Shown here piece after piece: positions 1 to 7,700 of a stretch of DNA of 57,961 bases. Position numbers and translations under genes: made by a program. Position 1 is the stretch's first letter; each line of letters starts with the position of its first letter. The notes beneath the pieces were generated by a model. That model worked only from the letters and a program-made list of their open reading frames with translations, did not search any database and was not told where the DNA came from. This stretch comes from a virus. Where the stretch lies: IMG/VR virus record IMGVR_UViG_3300031463_000009, positions 1 through 57,961 of that record; one strand, written 5' to 3'.

Positions 1-1386
1 CTTGATTTTCCAGAAGTTTTGGGTGACTACAATTTGAATTACATCCTATATGGGAATACGATACTTACACCCAACTTTGAAACAAGAAAAGTTGTTATTT
101 GCCCACACTGCAGAGAAAAGGTAATATTGTCCGCTACACCAAAGCCAAATTTTGAGGTTGTAATCGGAAGAGGAAAGGACGACCACGATGTGCGTATGAC
201 CTGTTCTAGGTGTTCTAGTAGCTATGGTGCTAAAATAATAGAAGAGCTTGTTCTGCCTGGGCGTGTTAATCTTATCATGTGGGACCTAAAAACCATAGAC
301 ATTCAATATAACAATATAGCTGATACATCTGTATATGTTGTTACTGCATCAAGAAATCAGAGATTGCTAAATCCAAAGACACCAGACGACTTTGAATATT
401 GGCTGGGGTTTCCGATAGATTATATTAGAGCGCTTGTCAAAGGAAAAAGTATGCGTCTTGATTCTGACAAAGTTTTCCACATGCGCTCACCTATATTATC
501 ATCACTATTTCCTGGGTGGGGAATCCCAATCTTATATTTTGCACTTAGAAAAATGCATCACATGGAGGTGGCGTTACAATCTCAGGAAAATCTTATGAAA
601 GACCACTTTAATGTGTACCGTTACGTTTTTCCCAATATGCAAGGTGGTATACCCGGACTTGGGGAAATGAACTTAGCTAAATGGTCTGATACTATAAAAT
701 TAAATCTTCAGAGATATAGACTAGATCCTCTGCGGGTGATGATTTCACCTATCCCAATAGGTTCTGGTGAGATTGGTGGAAAGGGAAAAATGTATGATAT
801 TACTCCAGAGATTCAGGAGTGGACTAAACAATTAATAGCTACAACTGGGGCACCACTTGAGTTGGCTTATGGAGGTTTGTCTTGGAGCGGATCTAATGTT
901 TCTTTAAGGATACTTGAAAATACACTTTTAACTCTTAGGAAATATGACCAGAAGCTGATAGATTGGGTTATTAAACAGGTTGCAAAGGCCTATCCTGGGT
1001 TGACCCCGATAGAAGTCAAATTAAGCCAGTTTAGAATGGCTGAGGATGTTCAGAGGAAAAACATGGCTGGTAGCCTGTATGGACAAGGCTTGATTTCGGC
1101 TACAACTCTTATGGCAGAGAATGGATTTGATCTTGAAGATGAGATCCGTAAGAAAGAGAAAGAACTTGTGCTGTTGGCGAAAATAAAGAAGAAAGAGATG
1201 GAAATACAGGCTGAGATAACACAGGAAGTTTCAAGGGAACAACAGCTTGCCATGATGCAGAACGCCCAAGCGCAGCAGCAACAAGCTCCTGTAAATCCTA
1301 TGAGCGAAAGAGAAAAAGAACAATTAGAGCAGGGTCAAATTCCTACAGCTGAACCGCCAGTCTATCCACCAAGAGGACAAGGCTAA
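1..1386 (+). CDS. Portal protein, 5'-truncated by the window edge
   Basis: The reading frame is open from the first base, so the true start lies outside the window. A TTG at 19 is probably internal. The 460 or so residues seen include a Cys-rich insert near the start (CPHC, then CSRC about 35 residues on) and a central part typical of phage portal proteins: an FxMRSP segment, a SLFPGWG turn, a TTGAPLELAYGGLSWSGSNVSLR-like region (about residues 275-300) and a long charged helical C-terminus ending in a Q- and P-rich tail. A portal forms the dodecameric DNA channel at one head vertex and docks the terminase. The capsid and connector genes sit at the far right of the window on the same strand. 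The terminase is nearby but on the opposite strand. The identification rests on overall pattern, not on a strict motif. Confidence 0.72.
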   Translation, partial: LDFPEVLGDYNLNYILYGNTILTPNFETRKVVICPHCREKVILSATPKPNFEVVIGRGKDDHDVRMTCSRCSSSYGAKIIEELVLPGRVNLIMWDLKTIDIQYNNIADTSVYVVTASRNQRLLNPKTPDDFEYWLGFPIDYIRALVKGKSMRLDSDKVFHMRSPILSSLFPGWGIPILYFALRKMHHMEVALQSQENLMKDHFNVYRYVFPNMQGGIPGLGEMNLAKWSDTIKLNLQRYRLDPLRVMISPIPIGSGEIGGKGKMYDITPEIQEWTKQLIATTGAPLELAYGGLSWSGSNVSLRILENTLLTLRKYDQKLIDWVIKQVAKAYPGLTPIEVKLSQFRMAEDVQRKNMAGSLYGQGLISATTLMAENGFDLEDEIRKKEKELVLLAKIKKKEMEIQAEITQEVSREQQLAMMQNAQAQQQQAPVNPMSEREKEQLEQGQIPTAEPPVYPPRGQG

Positions 1387-1412
1387 AAAAGAGGGAGAAC
1401 TAACTCTCCCTC
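1385..1412 (-). terminator. Intrinsic terminator of the leftward accessory operon
   Basis: A perfect 8-bp stem (GAGGGAGA at 1391-1398 with TCTCCCTC at 1405-1412, 6-nt loop) is followed, in the leftward direction, by six T (complement of 1385-1390). It lies just past the end of the leftward gene at 1424-1714 and overlaps the stop codon of the rightward portal gene. There is no T-run on the rightward side, so it should act mainly on leftward transcripts. Confidence 0.75.
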
Positions 1413-1423
1413 CTAGTTAAGCA

Positions 1424-1714
1424 TCAAGCAGGTTCCCAATATCCTGGTTGTTCTTCAAAGATATTCGAAATCATTCGTAAATCATCAATATCTCCGTCGC
1501 TTTCCTCGTTGTTTTCCCATAGGATAGTGGCACAGTGTGGGCATACTATGCTATGCACTCGATAAAAAGCATCTACTTCTTCTGCTTCTTCGGGGTGGTC
1601 TATTTTGCCTATATAAGTTATTATGGTTGAATAGTGTATTTCGAATTCGTTTTCTTTTGATACTTTTGAGCACTCTTTGCATTTATATTTCTTCCACTTC
1701 TCTTCAGATTGCAT
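1424..1714 (-). CDS. Small zinc-ribbon-like protein, function unknown
   Basis: The 96-residue protein has two Cys pairs, CKEC near residue 11 and CPHC near residue 59, spaced as in a zinc ribbon, and an acidic C-terminus. An AGGAGG-like site (reverse complement of 1719-1725) lies upstream of the ATG. It is the last gene of the leftward run that starts at 3576 and is followed by a clear terminator. It resembles the next gene upstream (1829-2098) in having a Cys pair at each end of a beta-rich middle (TxxxxGKxDxxEP-like), so the two may be distant paralogues. No function can be assigned. Confidence 0.7.
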   Translation of the reverse strand: MQSEEKWKKYKCKECSKVSKENEFEIHYSTIITYIGKIDHPEEAEEVDAFYRVHSIVCPHCATILWENNEESDGDIDDLRMISNIFEEQPGYWEPA

Positions 1715-1797
1715 CGGATTCCTCCTTTCAAGATTTATATTTTTTATTACGTTTCAGGAAAGATTAGACAACTTTATTACCTCAAAATATATTTTTT

Positions 1798-1830
1798 ATA
1801 AAAAATTTATAAAAAATTTATAAAAAATTT
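1798..1830. repeat. Three tandem copies of an 11-bp A/T repeat
   Basis: The unit ATAAAAAATTT occurs exactly three times head to tail and ends at the stop codon of the leftward gene 1829-2098. The 114-bp gap between that gene and 1424-1714 is otherwise very A/T-rich. The phased A-tracts (11-bp period, close to one helical turn) predict intrinsic DNA bending. No hairpin with a T-run is seen here. Confidence 0.8.
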
Positions 1831-2098
1831 ATGACTTTTCGTCTTTATCCCCGAAGATCTCAAGTAGAGTATTGGTAATGGCATCTTTAAAAGAAACATC
1901 TCCATAGAAACCAATACTTTCTTCATCTACAAGATTACTTCCGCATTCTGGGCATATTACATCAGTAACTTGAAGATATTCTTCAAACGGCTCTAACGCA
2001 TCAAGTTTCCCTTTTTTAACATTAACCTTTGATACGGATAAATCTAAATCGTTGATTCCTATAAGTTTATCGCATTCTGGACATCTTATCTTAGCCAC
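1829..2098 (-). CDS. Small two-CxxC protein, probable zinc ribbon
   Basis: The 89-residue protein has CPEC at residues 6-9 and CPEC again near residue 50, a classic four-Cys zinc-binding layout. A good Shine-Dalgarno (GGAGGTAACC, read leftward) precedes the ATG. It lies between the leucine-rich-repeat gene and another Cys-pair gene in one leftward run. The family is not recognised. It could be a small nucleic-acid-binding or protein-binding adaptor. Confidence 0.72.
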   Translation of the reverse strand: MAKIRCPECDKLIGINDLDLSVSKVNVKKGKLDALEPFEEYLQVTDVICPECGSNLVDEESIGFYGDVSFKDAITNTLLEIFGDKDEKS

Positions 2099-2115
2099 GG
2101 TTACCTCCTTTGATT

Positions 2116-3024
2116 TTAGTATCGTTTAGGTCCAACCAGGTTTATGTGGGGAAGTTTCTTAAACACGCTCCTGCGCGCTTCTCGTACATCCTCTTTTTCT
2201 CTTTTAGCTTTTGGGTGAGCACATCTATTTATTCCGGGTGTTTCTTGTCCTCTAAAATACATGCATTCTACACAGTCCCTGTAGTCTACCCAATTTTTTT
2301 CTTCACTTTTTGGGCAAGTATCAAGAATACATTCTAATTCCGTGATTTTTTCTTTCCTTTTTTTCTGTTTTTTGCTGGTTTGATAAATACCACCAGAGAC
2401 CTTCAAATTTTTTGGCAACTTTGTTATTTTTGTATTGCGTAAGTCCAAGCTTAGACCAACTTCCAAACCTTCAGGAAGTGCTTTGACGTCGGAATTCTGT
2501 AAGAATAAACTGCCACCAATTTTTAGTCCTTTGGGTAATTCCTTAATTTTGCTTCTCGATAGATCCAAGTGACCTTTTACTTTCAAATCCTTAGGCAAAT
2601 GTGTTATTTTTGTCCCACATAAATTTAGTTCATAACCTACCTCCAGGCCAGTTGGAAGCTCTTTTATATCGGTCCCTTGTAGGAGCAAAGTTCCGGTAAC
2701 CTTCAGGTTGTTTGGAAGCTTCTTTATTTTACTTCCAGATAAATCTAAGTCTCCTTGGATGGTAGCTCCTGGAGGCAGAACTTTGCTGACCAGTACATCC
2801 CAGCTTTCAAAATTTTCTACTATGCAAGATCTATATAACTCGTCTCTACCGTCATCACATTTTATTTTTATGTTATTTTTTCCTGGGCCTGTCCACGTGG
2901 CTTCCACATAGCTTCCTGGGGGTAGTTTCCTTTTTATGGCAGTATCTATGTGGGATGTAGGATTATCAAAATAAATTATTGGTTCCTGTTCTTTTGTAAG
3001 CACCAATGAAACAAACTTAGTCAT
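2116..3024 (-). CDS. Leucine-rich-repeat protein with Cys-rich tail
   Basis: The 302-residue protein has at least six near-identical repeats of about 20 residues in its middle (about residues 90-215), with the pattern LxLxxTxIxxLPxxLxVxG. They alternate between DLS-type and LQG/CGT-type strands, so the domain should fold as a short solenoid used for protein binding. The N-terminal 80 residues are unlike the repeats. The last 70 residues hold six Cys in a cluster (ECILDTC, DCVEC, NRC), suggesting a metal or disulphide site. The start overlaps the stop of the upstream gene (3021-3245) by 4 bp, indicating translational coupling. Such repeats are known from phage and bacterial proteins of unknown role. 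A host-interaction role is only a guess. Confidence 0.75.
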   Translation of the reverse strand: MTKFVSLVLTKEQEPIIYFDNPTSHIDTAIKRKLPPGSYVEATWTGPGKNNIKIKCDDGRDELYRSCIVENFESWDVLVSKVLPPGATIQGDLDLSGSKIKKLPNNLKVTGTLLLQGTDIKELPTGLEVGYELNLCGTKITHLPKDLKVKGHLDLSRSKIKELPKGLKIGGSLFLQNSDVKALPEGLEVGLSLDLRNTKITKLPKNLKVSGGIYQTSKKQKKRKEKITELECILDTCPKSEEKNWVDYRDCVECMYFRGQETPGINRCAHPKAKREKEDVREARRSVFKKLPHINLVGPKRY

Positions 3025-3245
3025 TGTTTACTTTCCTCCTTTTTTTCAGTAATGTCCCATCCACTTTCTTTTACAATTTCTTCTGTATCAACATTTTCTA
3101 TTTCAAAGAAATCTCTCCATAGGTTGCCAACAACTTTGATTTCTTTAACTTTTCCGGCTCTGAATTTCTCAAGAGCACTTTCTGCACTTTCAGCTTCAAC
3201 TAAGGTTTCGAATTCATCTCTGTAAGTTACTCTGTATGTTGGCAT
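3021..3245 (-). CDS. Small acidic hypothetical protein
   Basis: This 74-residue protein begins MPTYRVTYRDEFETLVEAESAE, a beta-strand followed by an AxSAExALEKF helix, as in small phage proteins that carry a two-strand-plus-helix fold. The C-terminal 25 residues are highly charged. An AAAGGAG site stands before the ATG. The gene overlaps both its neighbours by a few bases. The function is unknown. Confidence 0.68.
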   Translation of the reverse strand: MPTYRVTYRDEFETLVEAESAESALEKFRAGKVKEIKVVGNLWRDFFEIENVDTEEIVKESGWDITEKKEESKQ

Positions 3246-3576
3246 TTTTCTCGACTCCTTTCTCAGTTTGTTTGGAATAAAATAAAGGATACAAATAGTT
3301 CTTGGCTATTGCACATATCCCACGTATTGTTTCTACGTTTTCAGGATGATCATCTGCCATCTTCAAATTGTAGTTCTCATCGTCAGAGTACTCTGATGAC
3401 AGAAGCGTCTGCGCGAAACGCTTAAGGTCTTGATAGTTCCAGCAGAATCCATTTCTGTCATAGTGGGCTATAAAGCCCATATGTAGTGTTATAAACTCAT
3501 AGGCATTTTTACTAAGAAGATCAATGTTTTGTTTCTCAAACACCTTTCTAATGTTTTCAACAACACCATTTTCCAT
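3214..3576 (-). CDS. Hypothetical protein, first gene of leftward accessory run
   Basis: The 120-residue protein begins MENGVVENIRKVFEKQN and contains a LHMGFIAHYDRNGFCWNYQDLKRFA-like middle. Its mixed helical composition has no Cys pairs. An AGAAGGAGG site precedes the ATG, and a sigma70-type promoter lies about 60 bp upstream (3639-3668). Its 3' end overlaps the next gene by 32 bp. I do not recognise the family. Confidence 0.65.
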   Translation of the reverse strand: MENGVVENIRKVFEKQNIDLLSKNAYEFITLHMGFIAHYDRNGFCWNYQDLKRFAQTLLSSEYSDDENYNLKMADDHPENVETIRGICAIAKNYLYPLFYSKQTEKGVEKNANIQSNLQR

Positions 3577-3638
3577 TTTTTCTTTTTCCTCCTTCTAATT
3601 TTTTTAAGCATACATGGTATGTAGCATGCTTTCTCGTA

Positions 3639-3668
3639 TTTATATCATTTTTAGGGCTGTTTTTTCAA
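3639..3668 (-). promoter_or_regulatory. Sigma70-type promoter with extended -10, leftward
   Basis: Reading leftward, TTGAAA (complement of 3663-3668) is followed after 18 bp by TATAAA (complement of 3639-3644), which is preceded by TGA and so gives an extended -10. Transcription should start near 3632. It sits between the terminase stop and the gene at 3576 and would drive 3576 down to 1424. The dyad CATAC-ATG-GTATG at about 3609-3621 lies just downstream and could be an operator. Confidence 0.6.
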
Positions 3669-3682
3669 AGGGTATAGTGGGT

Positions 3683-5275
3683 TTATAAAGCATAGTATGG
3701 GTTACCGGGAAGCCAGAATTCTGGTATGGAAACAACTCTTTGGGCGGCTATTAAGGCGAATGTAAGGGCGTGTAAAAAATCATCTGGTTTGTCTATGCTT
3801 CTGGCATATCTGAATTTGGTTTCTCCTGTACGCAGTTGGGTTTCCTCTATATACACGGTAGTAAGGTCATCTCCGAACTCAGGTATGAACTGGTCAGCAG
3901 AGTAAAAGCTGATTTTCTTGTTTTTTATTAGATGATAGGTATCAGATACGACCATAGTCCTATTTGTAACTAGTCTATAGCCTTCTGCATCCCATTTGAA
4001 TTTTTCAGATGATTGGCCTACATAGGCTATAGGCAGGACTTTGTCTTCTCCAACCTGTTTCATCAGGTCTTGATTCCATTTGAATCCAAACCCCCAGTCA
4101 GCACCGACTATTTTGCAATTGAACGCTTTGATCCATTTTACAAGGTCATTTAGAGCAAGTTCTGGATGAGCTTCTATACCTGTATAACGTTTTGCAAATA
4201 AGGTATCAAATCTTGCACCATTCCAACAAATTATTACTAATACTGTGTATGACTTTAGTCCAGGTCCCCAGTCTACGCCGGCTATATTTAATGTGTGCTT
4301 TGGGGCTTTTGATGGATCTGTCAATTTCTGATAAGACCCACAGACCGATTTTAGTGTATCAAGAGTGAGTATGCCTGTTCCGAAGTCGTATGCTTCACCG
4401 AGTATTTCATTATAGAACTTAGATGTAGGCCACCTTTTCATCTTTGCGATGATTTCTTGCCAAGCTTGCTGATTTAATGCATACTTTGGGTTCAATATCT
4501 GATTGAAGTGGTATCCTTCAAATTCAGCTTCTTTGGCTCTTACCCATTCTCCATTTCTTACGTCTACTGGTCCTTTACATTTAGTGCAGATTGGTCCGTT
4601 TTCTCCTATCATATCTATTGTTGGAAAATTGTGGTGCCCGCAAGCATCGCACCGCATTACCCATTCACAGGCGGTAGAGAATTTAGAGTATAGCTGACTA
4701 AGATAGTTTGACTGGGTAAGAGGTGTCCCAGCTATAAATATTTTGTATTCCCCAGGGAACATCAGTGTGCACGCTTCAATTATGAAGAAAGCATCTTCTG
4801 GTATCTCCTGAGCTTCGTCGATACACAGAACTTTTCCAGTATAGGTTCTTAGCTGATCGCCTCTAGTATAAGCTGTTCTGACCCTGATTATAGAGCCTGT
4901 TCTGGTTTCAATATCTCTAATAGGAATGGGGTTTTTGAAAAGACTTGATAGACCTGGAGAATATTCTATTACAGACCTTAATCGGTCTTTTCCAAAAGCT
5001 TTGGCTTTGTCATCTGAACTTGATACATAAAGCTCTTTTATTGGATGCTCAAGTATCGCATGTGTTAGTAATATGTTTCCCAAGGTGGTGCTTTTACCGA
5101 TCTGACGAGAGCATTTGAATATTATCTTTCTGGATGGGTTATCGTAAGCATCACGAAGATAGTGCCAATTGTCGAACCCACATTTACCCTCCCATGGGTT
5201 GCCATCCACTCTAATTAGTTTGCTTACGAACTCGCTAGGTTTTATTCCTTGTTTTTCAGCTGCTTGTTCGCTCAT
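3683..5275 (-). CDS. terL: Terminase large subunit (ATPase-nuclease DNA packaging motor)
   Basis: The 530-residue protein has both TerL domains. In the ATPase half, the Walker A motif is CSRQIGKST (residues 55-63) and Walker B is VLCIDEAQ (149-156, Asp153/Glu154). The RNase H-like nuclease half shows acidic residues at GVDWG (Asp335), GADWG (Asp393) and the DDFLHAL segment (Asp498/Asp499). Between the halves there is a four-Cys zinc finger (C209, C212, C230, C233), an insertion seen in some terminases. It docks on the portal, fills the head and cuts the genome. The gene is leftward and overlaps the upstream gene by 4 bp, while the portal and capsid genes are rightward, so the packaging motor is transcribed separately from the head. 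Confidence 0.93.
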   Translation of the reverse strand: MSEQAAEKQGIKPSEFVSKLIRVDGNPWEGKCGFDNWHYLRDAYDNPSRKIIFKCSRQIGKSTTLGNILLTHAILEHPIKELYVSSSDDKAKAFGKDRLRSVIEYSPGLSSLFKNPIPIRDIETRTGSIIRVRTAYTRGDQLRTYTGKVLCIDEAQEIPEDAFFIIEACTLMFPGEYKIFIAGTPLTQSNYLSQLYSKFSTACEWVMRCDACGHHNFPTIDMIGENGPICTKCKGPVDVRNGEWVRAKEAEFEGYHFNQILNPKYALNQQAWQEIIAKMKRWPTSKFYNEILGEAYDFGTGILTLDTLKSVCGSYQKLTDPSKAPKHTLNIAGVDWGPGLKSYTVLVIICWNGARFDTLFAKRYTGIEAHPELALNDLVKWIKAFNCKIVGADWGFGFKWNQDLMKQVGEDKVLPIAYVGQSSEKFKWDAEGYRLVTNRTMVVSDTYHLIKNKKISFYSADQFIPEFGDDLTTVYIEETQLRTGETKFRYARSIDKPDDFLHALTFALIAAQRVVSIPEFWLPGNPYYAL

Positions 5276-6039
5276 GGTTTATCTTCTGAACTTGGTTTTT
5301 TCTTTATGAAATATTGCCAGAATTTAGGTTCATCTGTCATCAGATAAGACCCTATAGGTATAGATTTTCCGAAGAAATTTTTGGCTTCTTCAGGAAGACT
5401 GTTTTTAGCTTTGTCAAGTATATTCTTCATTTCATCCCAATCTCCAATTCTTACTTTGACAAACAATTCATCTACATTAGCGGGGAGTATGCAAAACTTG
5501 TATAGGTTAGGGATAACCATCCATTTGGTGAGGAACCCTGGGATAAACTCGCTGATTTTTTCTCCGGTGTTTGTCAGCACATATCCTCTTTCTCCCGCAG
5601 ATATTTCGGCCAAAGAAGCTAAGAAACCTCCTTTTTCTTTATATATATTTTCAGCGACTTGCCTGACCGTGACTTTTTTGTCTGTGTAGTCAGAAAGTGC
5701 CTGCACTAGCGCTGAAAAAAACGGGGCACCATGAAGAGGCTCTTTTAAATCTAGCAAAAAATAACTTGCTATACATATTCCTCCAGATGTTAAATTGAAG
5801 AATCTTAGGACATCTGCGCAGAACGGAAATATGTCTTGCTGATGCTTAAGGAAATAGTCTGCATCGTAATCCAGGTCGCCTCTATCTGTTCTTATGATTA
5901 TTCTTCCCTCTTTACCTGTACCTATGTTTACTACCGCGTATCTTGTAGGTAAAGGGAATACAATAAGGCGATCTTCAGAACGACACAACGCTGCCAGCTG
6001 GCGTGCTTCCGCACTTACGGTTTGAAATTTTTGTGCCAA
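5272..6039 (-). CDS. Unknown protein immediately upstream of terL
   Basis: The 255-residue protein starts at TTG (6039), chosen because GGGAGG lies a few bases before it. It begins MAQKFQTVSAEARQLAALC. A beta-rich first part (RYAVVNIGTGKEGRIIIRTD) is followed by a mostly helical middle with a possible winged-helix-like stretch (KKVTVRQVAENIYKEKGGFLAS split over residues 125-145). Its coupling to terL suggests a packaging partner such as a small terminase, but length and sequence do not clearly match that family. The function is left open. Confidence 0.7.
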   Translation of the reverse strand: MAQKFQTVSAEARQLAALCRSEDRLIVFPLPTRYAVVNIGTGKEGRIIIRTDRGDLDYDADYFLKHQQDIFPFCADVLRFFNLTSGGICIASYFLLDLKEPLHGAPFFSALVQALSDYTDKKVTVRQVAENIYKEKGGFLASLAEISAGERGYVLTNTGEKISEFIPGFLTKWMVIPNLYKFCILPANVDELFVKVRIGDWDEMKNILDKAKNSLPEEAKNFFGKSIPIGSYLMTDEPKFWQYFIKKKPSSEDKP

Positions 6040-6053
6040 GATTTATCCTCCCT

Positions 6054-6668
6054 TCATTCTTCAGGTTTTTTAAGTTTGCTAAATTCTTCGGGGATTATAA
6101 TCCCATCTACAGGTGTCCCAAGCATTTTTCTCGACGCTAGGTAATCAGCATAGTATAGGGTAAGTTCAAGACTATCGTATTTATCCAAAGGTTTTCTACA
6201 TTCTTCAGGAGTCCATGGTCCCATGTGATAGGTTATTAGCCTGCAAACGGTATTTAAAAAATCCTTTCCACCGTCTCCGTAAGCTGTTGCCAGGATAGAA
6301 CTTTTTTCTTTTATTAATTCTACGGCGATTAGCGGATGTCTCTCATAATCGTTTGTCCCTTTTTCATATTTATCCTTTTTTCCAATGTCATGCAGTATGG
6401 CAGCGCAATATAGAGCTTCTTTATCTTCTTGTGAATTCTGCGCAGCCTCGCATAGTTGATGCACAACATACCCAACCCGTTTTGTATGCACTATTAGACC
6501 TCCAAGTCTATGCGTGCAAGTTGGGTGATGCTTTCCTGAACTACTAGGTGGTATGGCCCAAAAATGATCGGGTATGACTTCGGTTATAGCTTTTTCGGCA
6601 AAAGTTCTAACATGATCCCTCATTTGCGCCAATTCCCATTCAAACATTGCCAATTTAGATTTATTCAT
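6054..6668 (-). CDS. HD-domain phosphohydrolase
   Basis: The 204-residue protein has the metal-binding His and HD signature of HD hydrolases: GGLIVHTKRV (His61), ILHDIGKKD (His93-Asp94) and YERHPLIA (His111). The order matches single-domain HD enzymes that act on nucleotides or on the 3' ends of nucleic acids. The substrate cannot be read from the sequence. Its start overlaps the end of the glycosyltransferase gene by 8 bp, so the two are probably translated together. HD proteins are found in many phages near nucleotide-metabolism or DNA-modification genes. Confidence 0.82.
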   Translation of the reverse strand: MNKSKLAMFEWELAQMRDHVRTFAEKAITEVIPDHFWAIPPSSSGKHHPTCTHRLGGLIVHTKRVGYVVHQLCEAAQNSQEDKEALYCAAILHDIGKKDKYEKGTNDYERHPLIAVELIKEKSSILATAYGDGGKDFLNTVCRLITYHMGPWTPEECRKPLDKYDSLELTLYYADYLASRKMLGTPVDGIIIPEEFSKLKKPEE

Positions 6669-7611
6669 TCAGTGCTTCCTCCCACACTTTATAATCAAGT
6701 ATATAGTTTTCGGCGTATTTTCTGCAAGCCTCTCCAATGTCGTTTCTAAGACCTTTATCGTTGAGCAGTTTCTTTATTGCCGACTCCCAATCTGACGCAC
6801 TATTAGTGACTAATACTGCTGGAGAATCCTCGTAAGGGCCAAAATTCGTGGCTATTATAGGCAGCTTACGAGAACCGTATTCAAGTAATTTAAGGTTGGA
6901 TATACACCTATTAAATTCGTTTGTGATTATTGGTATTACTCCGATGGTCCATTTTTTTGTTGCGAATAGTTGGAACCATTTAGCGGCTACCGTTCCGTGG
7001 GTATGTTTTATAGCTTCATGTTTGAACGGGGGAGGACAGCACACAAATTCGTAGTTGACATTTTTGTAGTTTTCGTCACTAAGAAGCCTTCTTATCGGTC
7101 CAACTAATAGTTTTACATCCTCTATATGATTTATCCCACCTGCGTATCCTATAGTAGGAACATCTGGTTCTTTCATAGGATAGTCGAAATACTCTTTTGG
7201 TACTAAATTTGGAACTACTTTTGTGTTTTTATTGTATTCTCTCATTACTCCAGCTAAGTATTTAGTTGTTACTATTACCGATCGGCACTCCTTTATTATT
7301 TCTAGGGCTTTTTTTCCCTTATTTTTCCATCTTTCGTAGGCTCTTCCTCTGCTACTTGGTATAGCCAAAAAATTATCATCTAAAGAATACACGCAAATCT
7401 TCTTATTTTTCTTCACAAATTGGAAAGTTACCTCATCCGAAGGGAAATACAATATCATTATGTCTGGGGAGTGCTTTTCTTTTACTTCATCTAGGTTCCT
7501 TATTGATGGTACAAGCGCTGTATCATGCTTTTTTCCTAACTCCTTAAATGGGAGGAACGTTCTATAATACCCAGACCCGGATTCTGCAGAGCCTACAAAG
7601 ACTATTTTCAT
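6661..7611 (-). CDS. Glycosyltransferase (GT-B type, group 1-like)
   Basis: The 316-residue protein begins MKIVFVGSAESGSGYYRTF, a Rossmann strand with a Gly-rich loop that also fits GT-B glycosyltransferases. The C-terminal half has the usual second Rossmann domain: IGYAGGINH (about residue 155), then LKLLEYGSRKLPIIATNFG (about 242-260), corresponding to the donor-sugar site of GT4-like enzymes. A phage enzyme of this kind could glycosylate phage DNA, a virion protein or the host surface, and nothing nearby decides which. It is the first gene of the leftward operon leading to terL. AGGA precedes the ATG. Confidence 0.78.
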   Translation of the reverse strand: MKIVFVGSAESGSGYYRTFLPFKELGKKHDTALVPSIRNLDEVKEKHSPDIMILYFPSDEVTFQFVKKNKKICVYSLDDNFLAIPSSRGRAYERWKNKGKKALEIIKECRSVIVTTKYLAGVMREYNKNTKVVPNLVPKEYFDYPMKEPDVPTIGYAGGINHIEDVKLLVGPIRRLLSDENYKNVNYEFVCCPPPFKHEAIKHTHGTVAAKWFQLFATKKWTIGVIPIITNEFNRCISNLKLLEYGSRKLPIIATNFGPYEDSPAVLVTNSASDWESAIKKLLNDKGLRNDIGEACRKYAENYILDYKVWEEALNE

Positions 7612-7630
7612 TTAATCCTATTTTTACATA

Positions 7631-7645
7631 TTTTTTGGCAAAAAA
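7631..7645. promoter_or_regulatory. Near-perfect palindrome between divergent operons
   Basis: TTTTTTGGCAAAAAA is symmetric except for its central base. It lies 20 bp upstream of the leftward glycosyltransferase start, inside the only divergent control region of the left half. It could be an operator for the leftward operon. No convincing leftward -35/-10 pair could be fixed around it. Confidence 0.3.
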
Positions 7646-7660
7646 CAAGGCCAAATATTG

Positions 7661-7700
7661 TGAAAATACGTCACTGTTTTTCGGTATAAATTCATATGAA
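7661..7700 (+). promoter_or_regulatory. Probable promoter with palindrome at the start site
   Basis: TGAAAA (7661-7666) and TATAAA (7685-7690) are 18 bp apart. This resembles the leftward promoters at 3639 and 45162, which have TTGAAA/TGAAAA and TATAAA/TATAAC. The perfect 10-bp palindrome TTCATATGAA (7691-7700) immediately follows the -10 and covers the predicted start near 7697, as an operator would. It would drive the structured RNA or small gene that follows. Confidence 0.42.

Noticed and set aside
4503-4697. Two short rightward frames opposite the terminase zinc-finger region
   Set aside because: They are antisense to conserved TerL sequence, have no ribosome sites and overlap each other.
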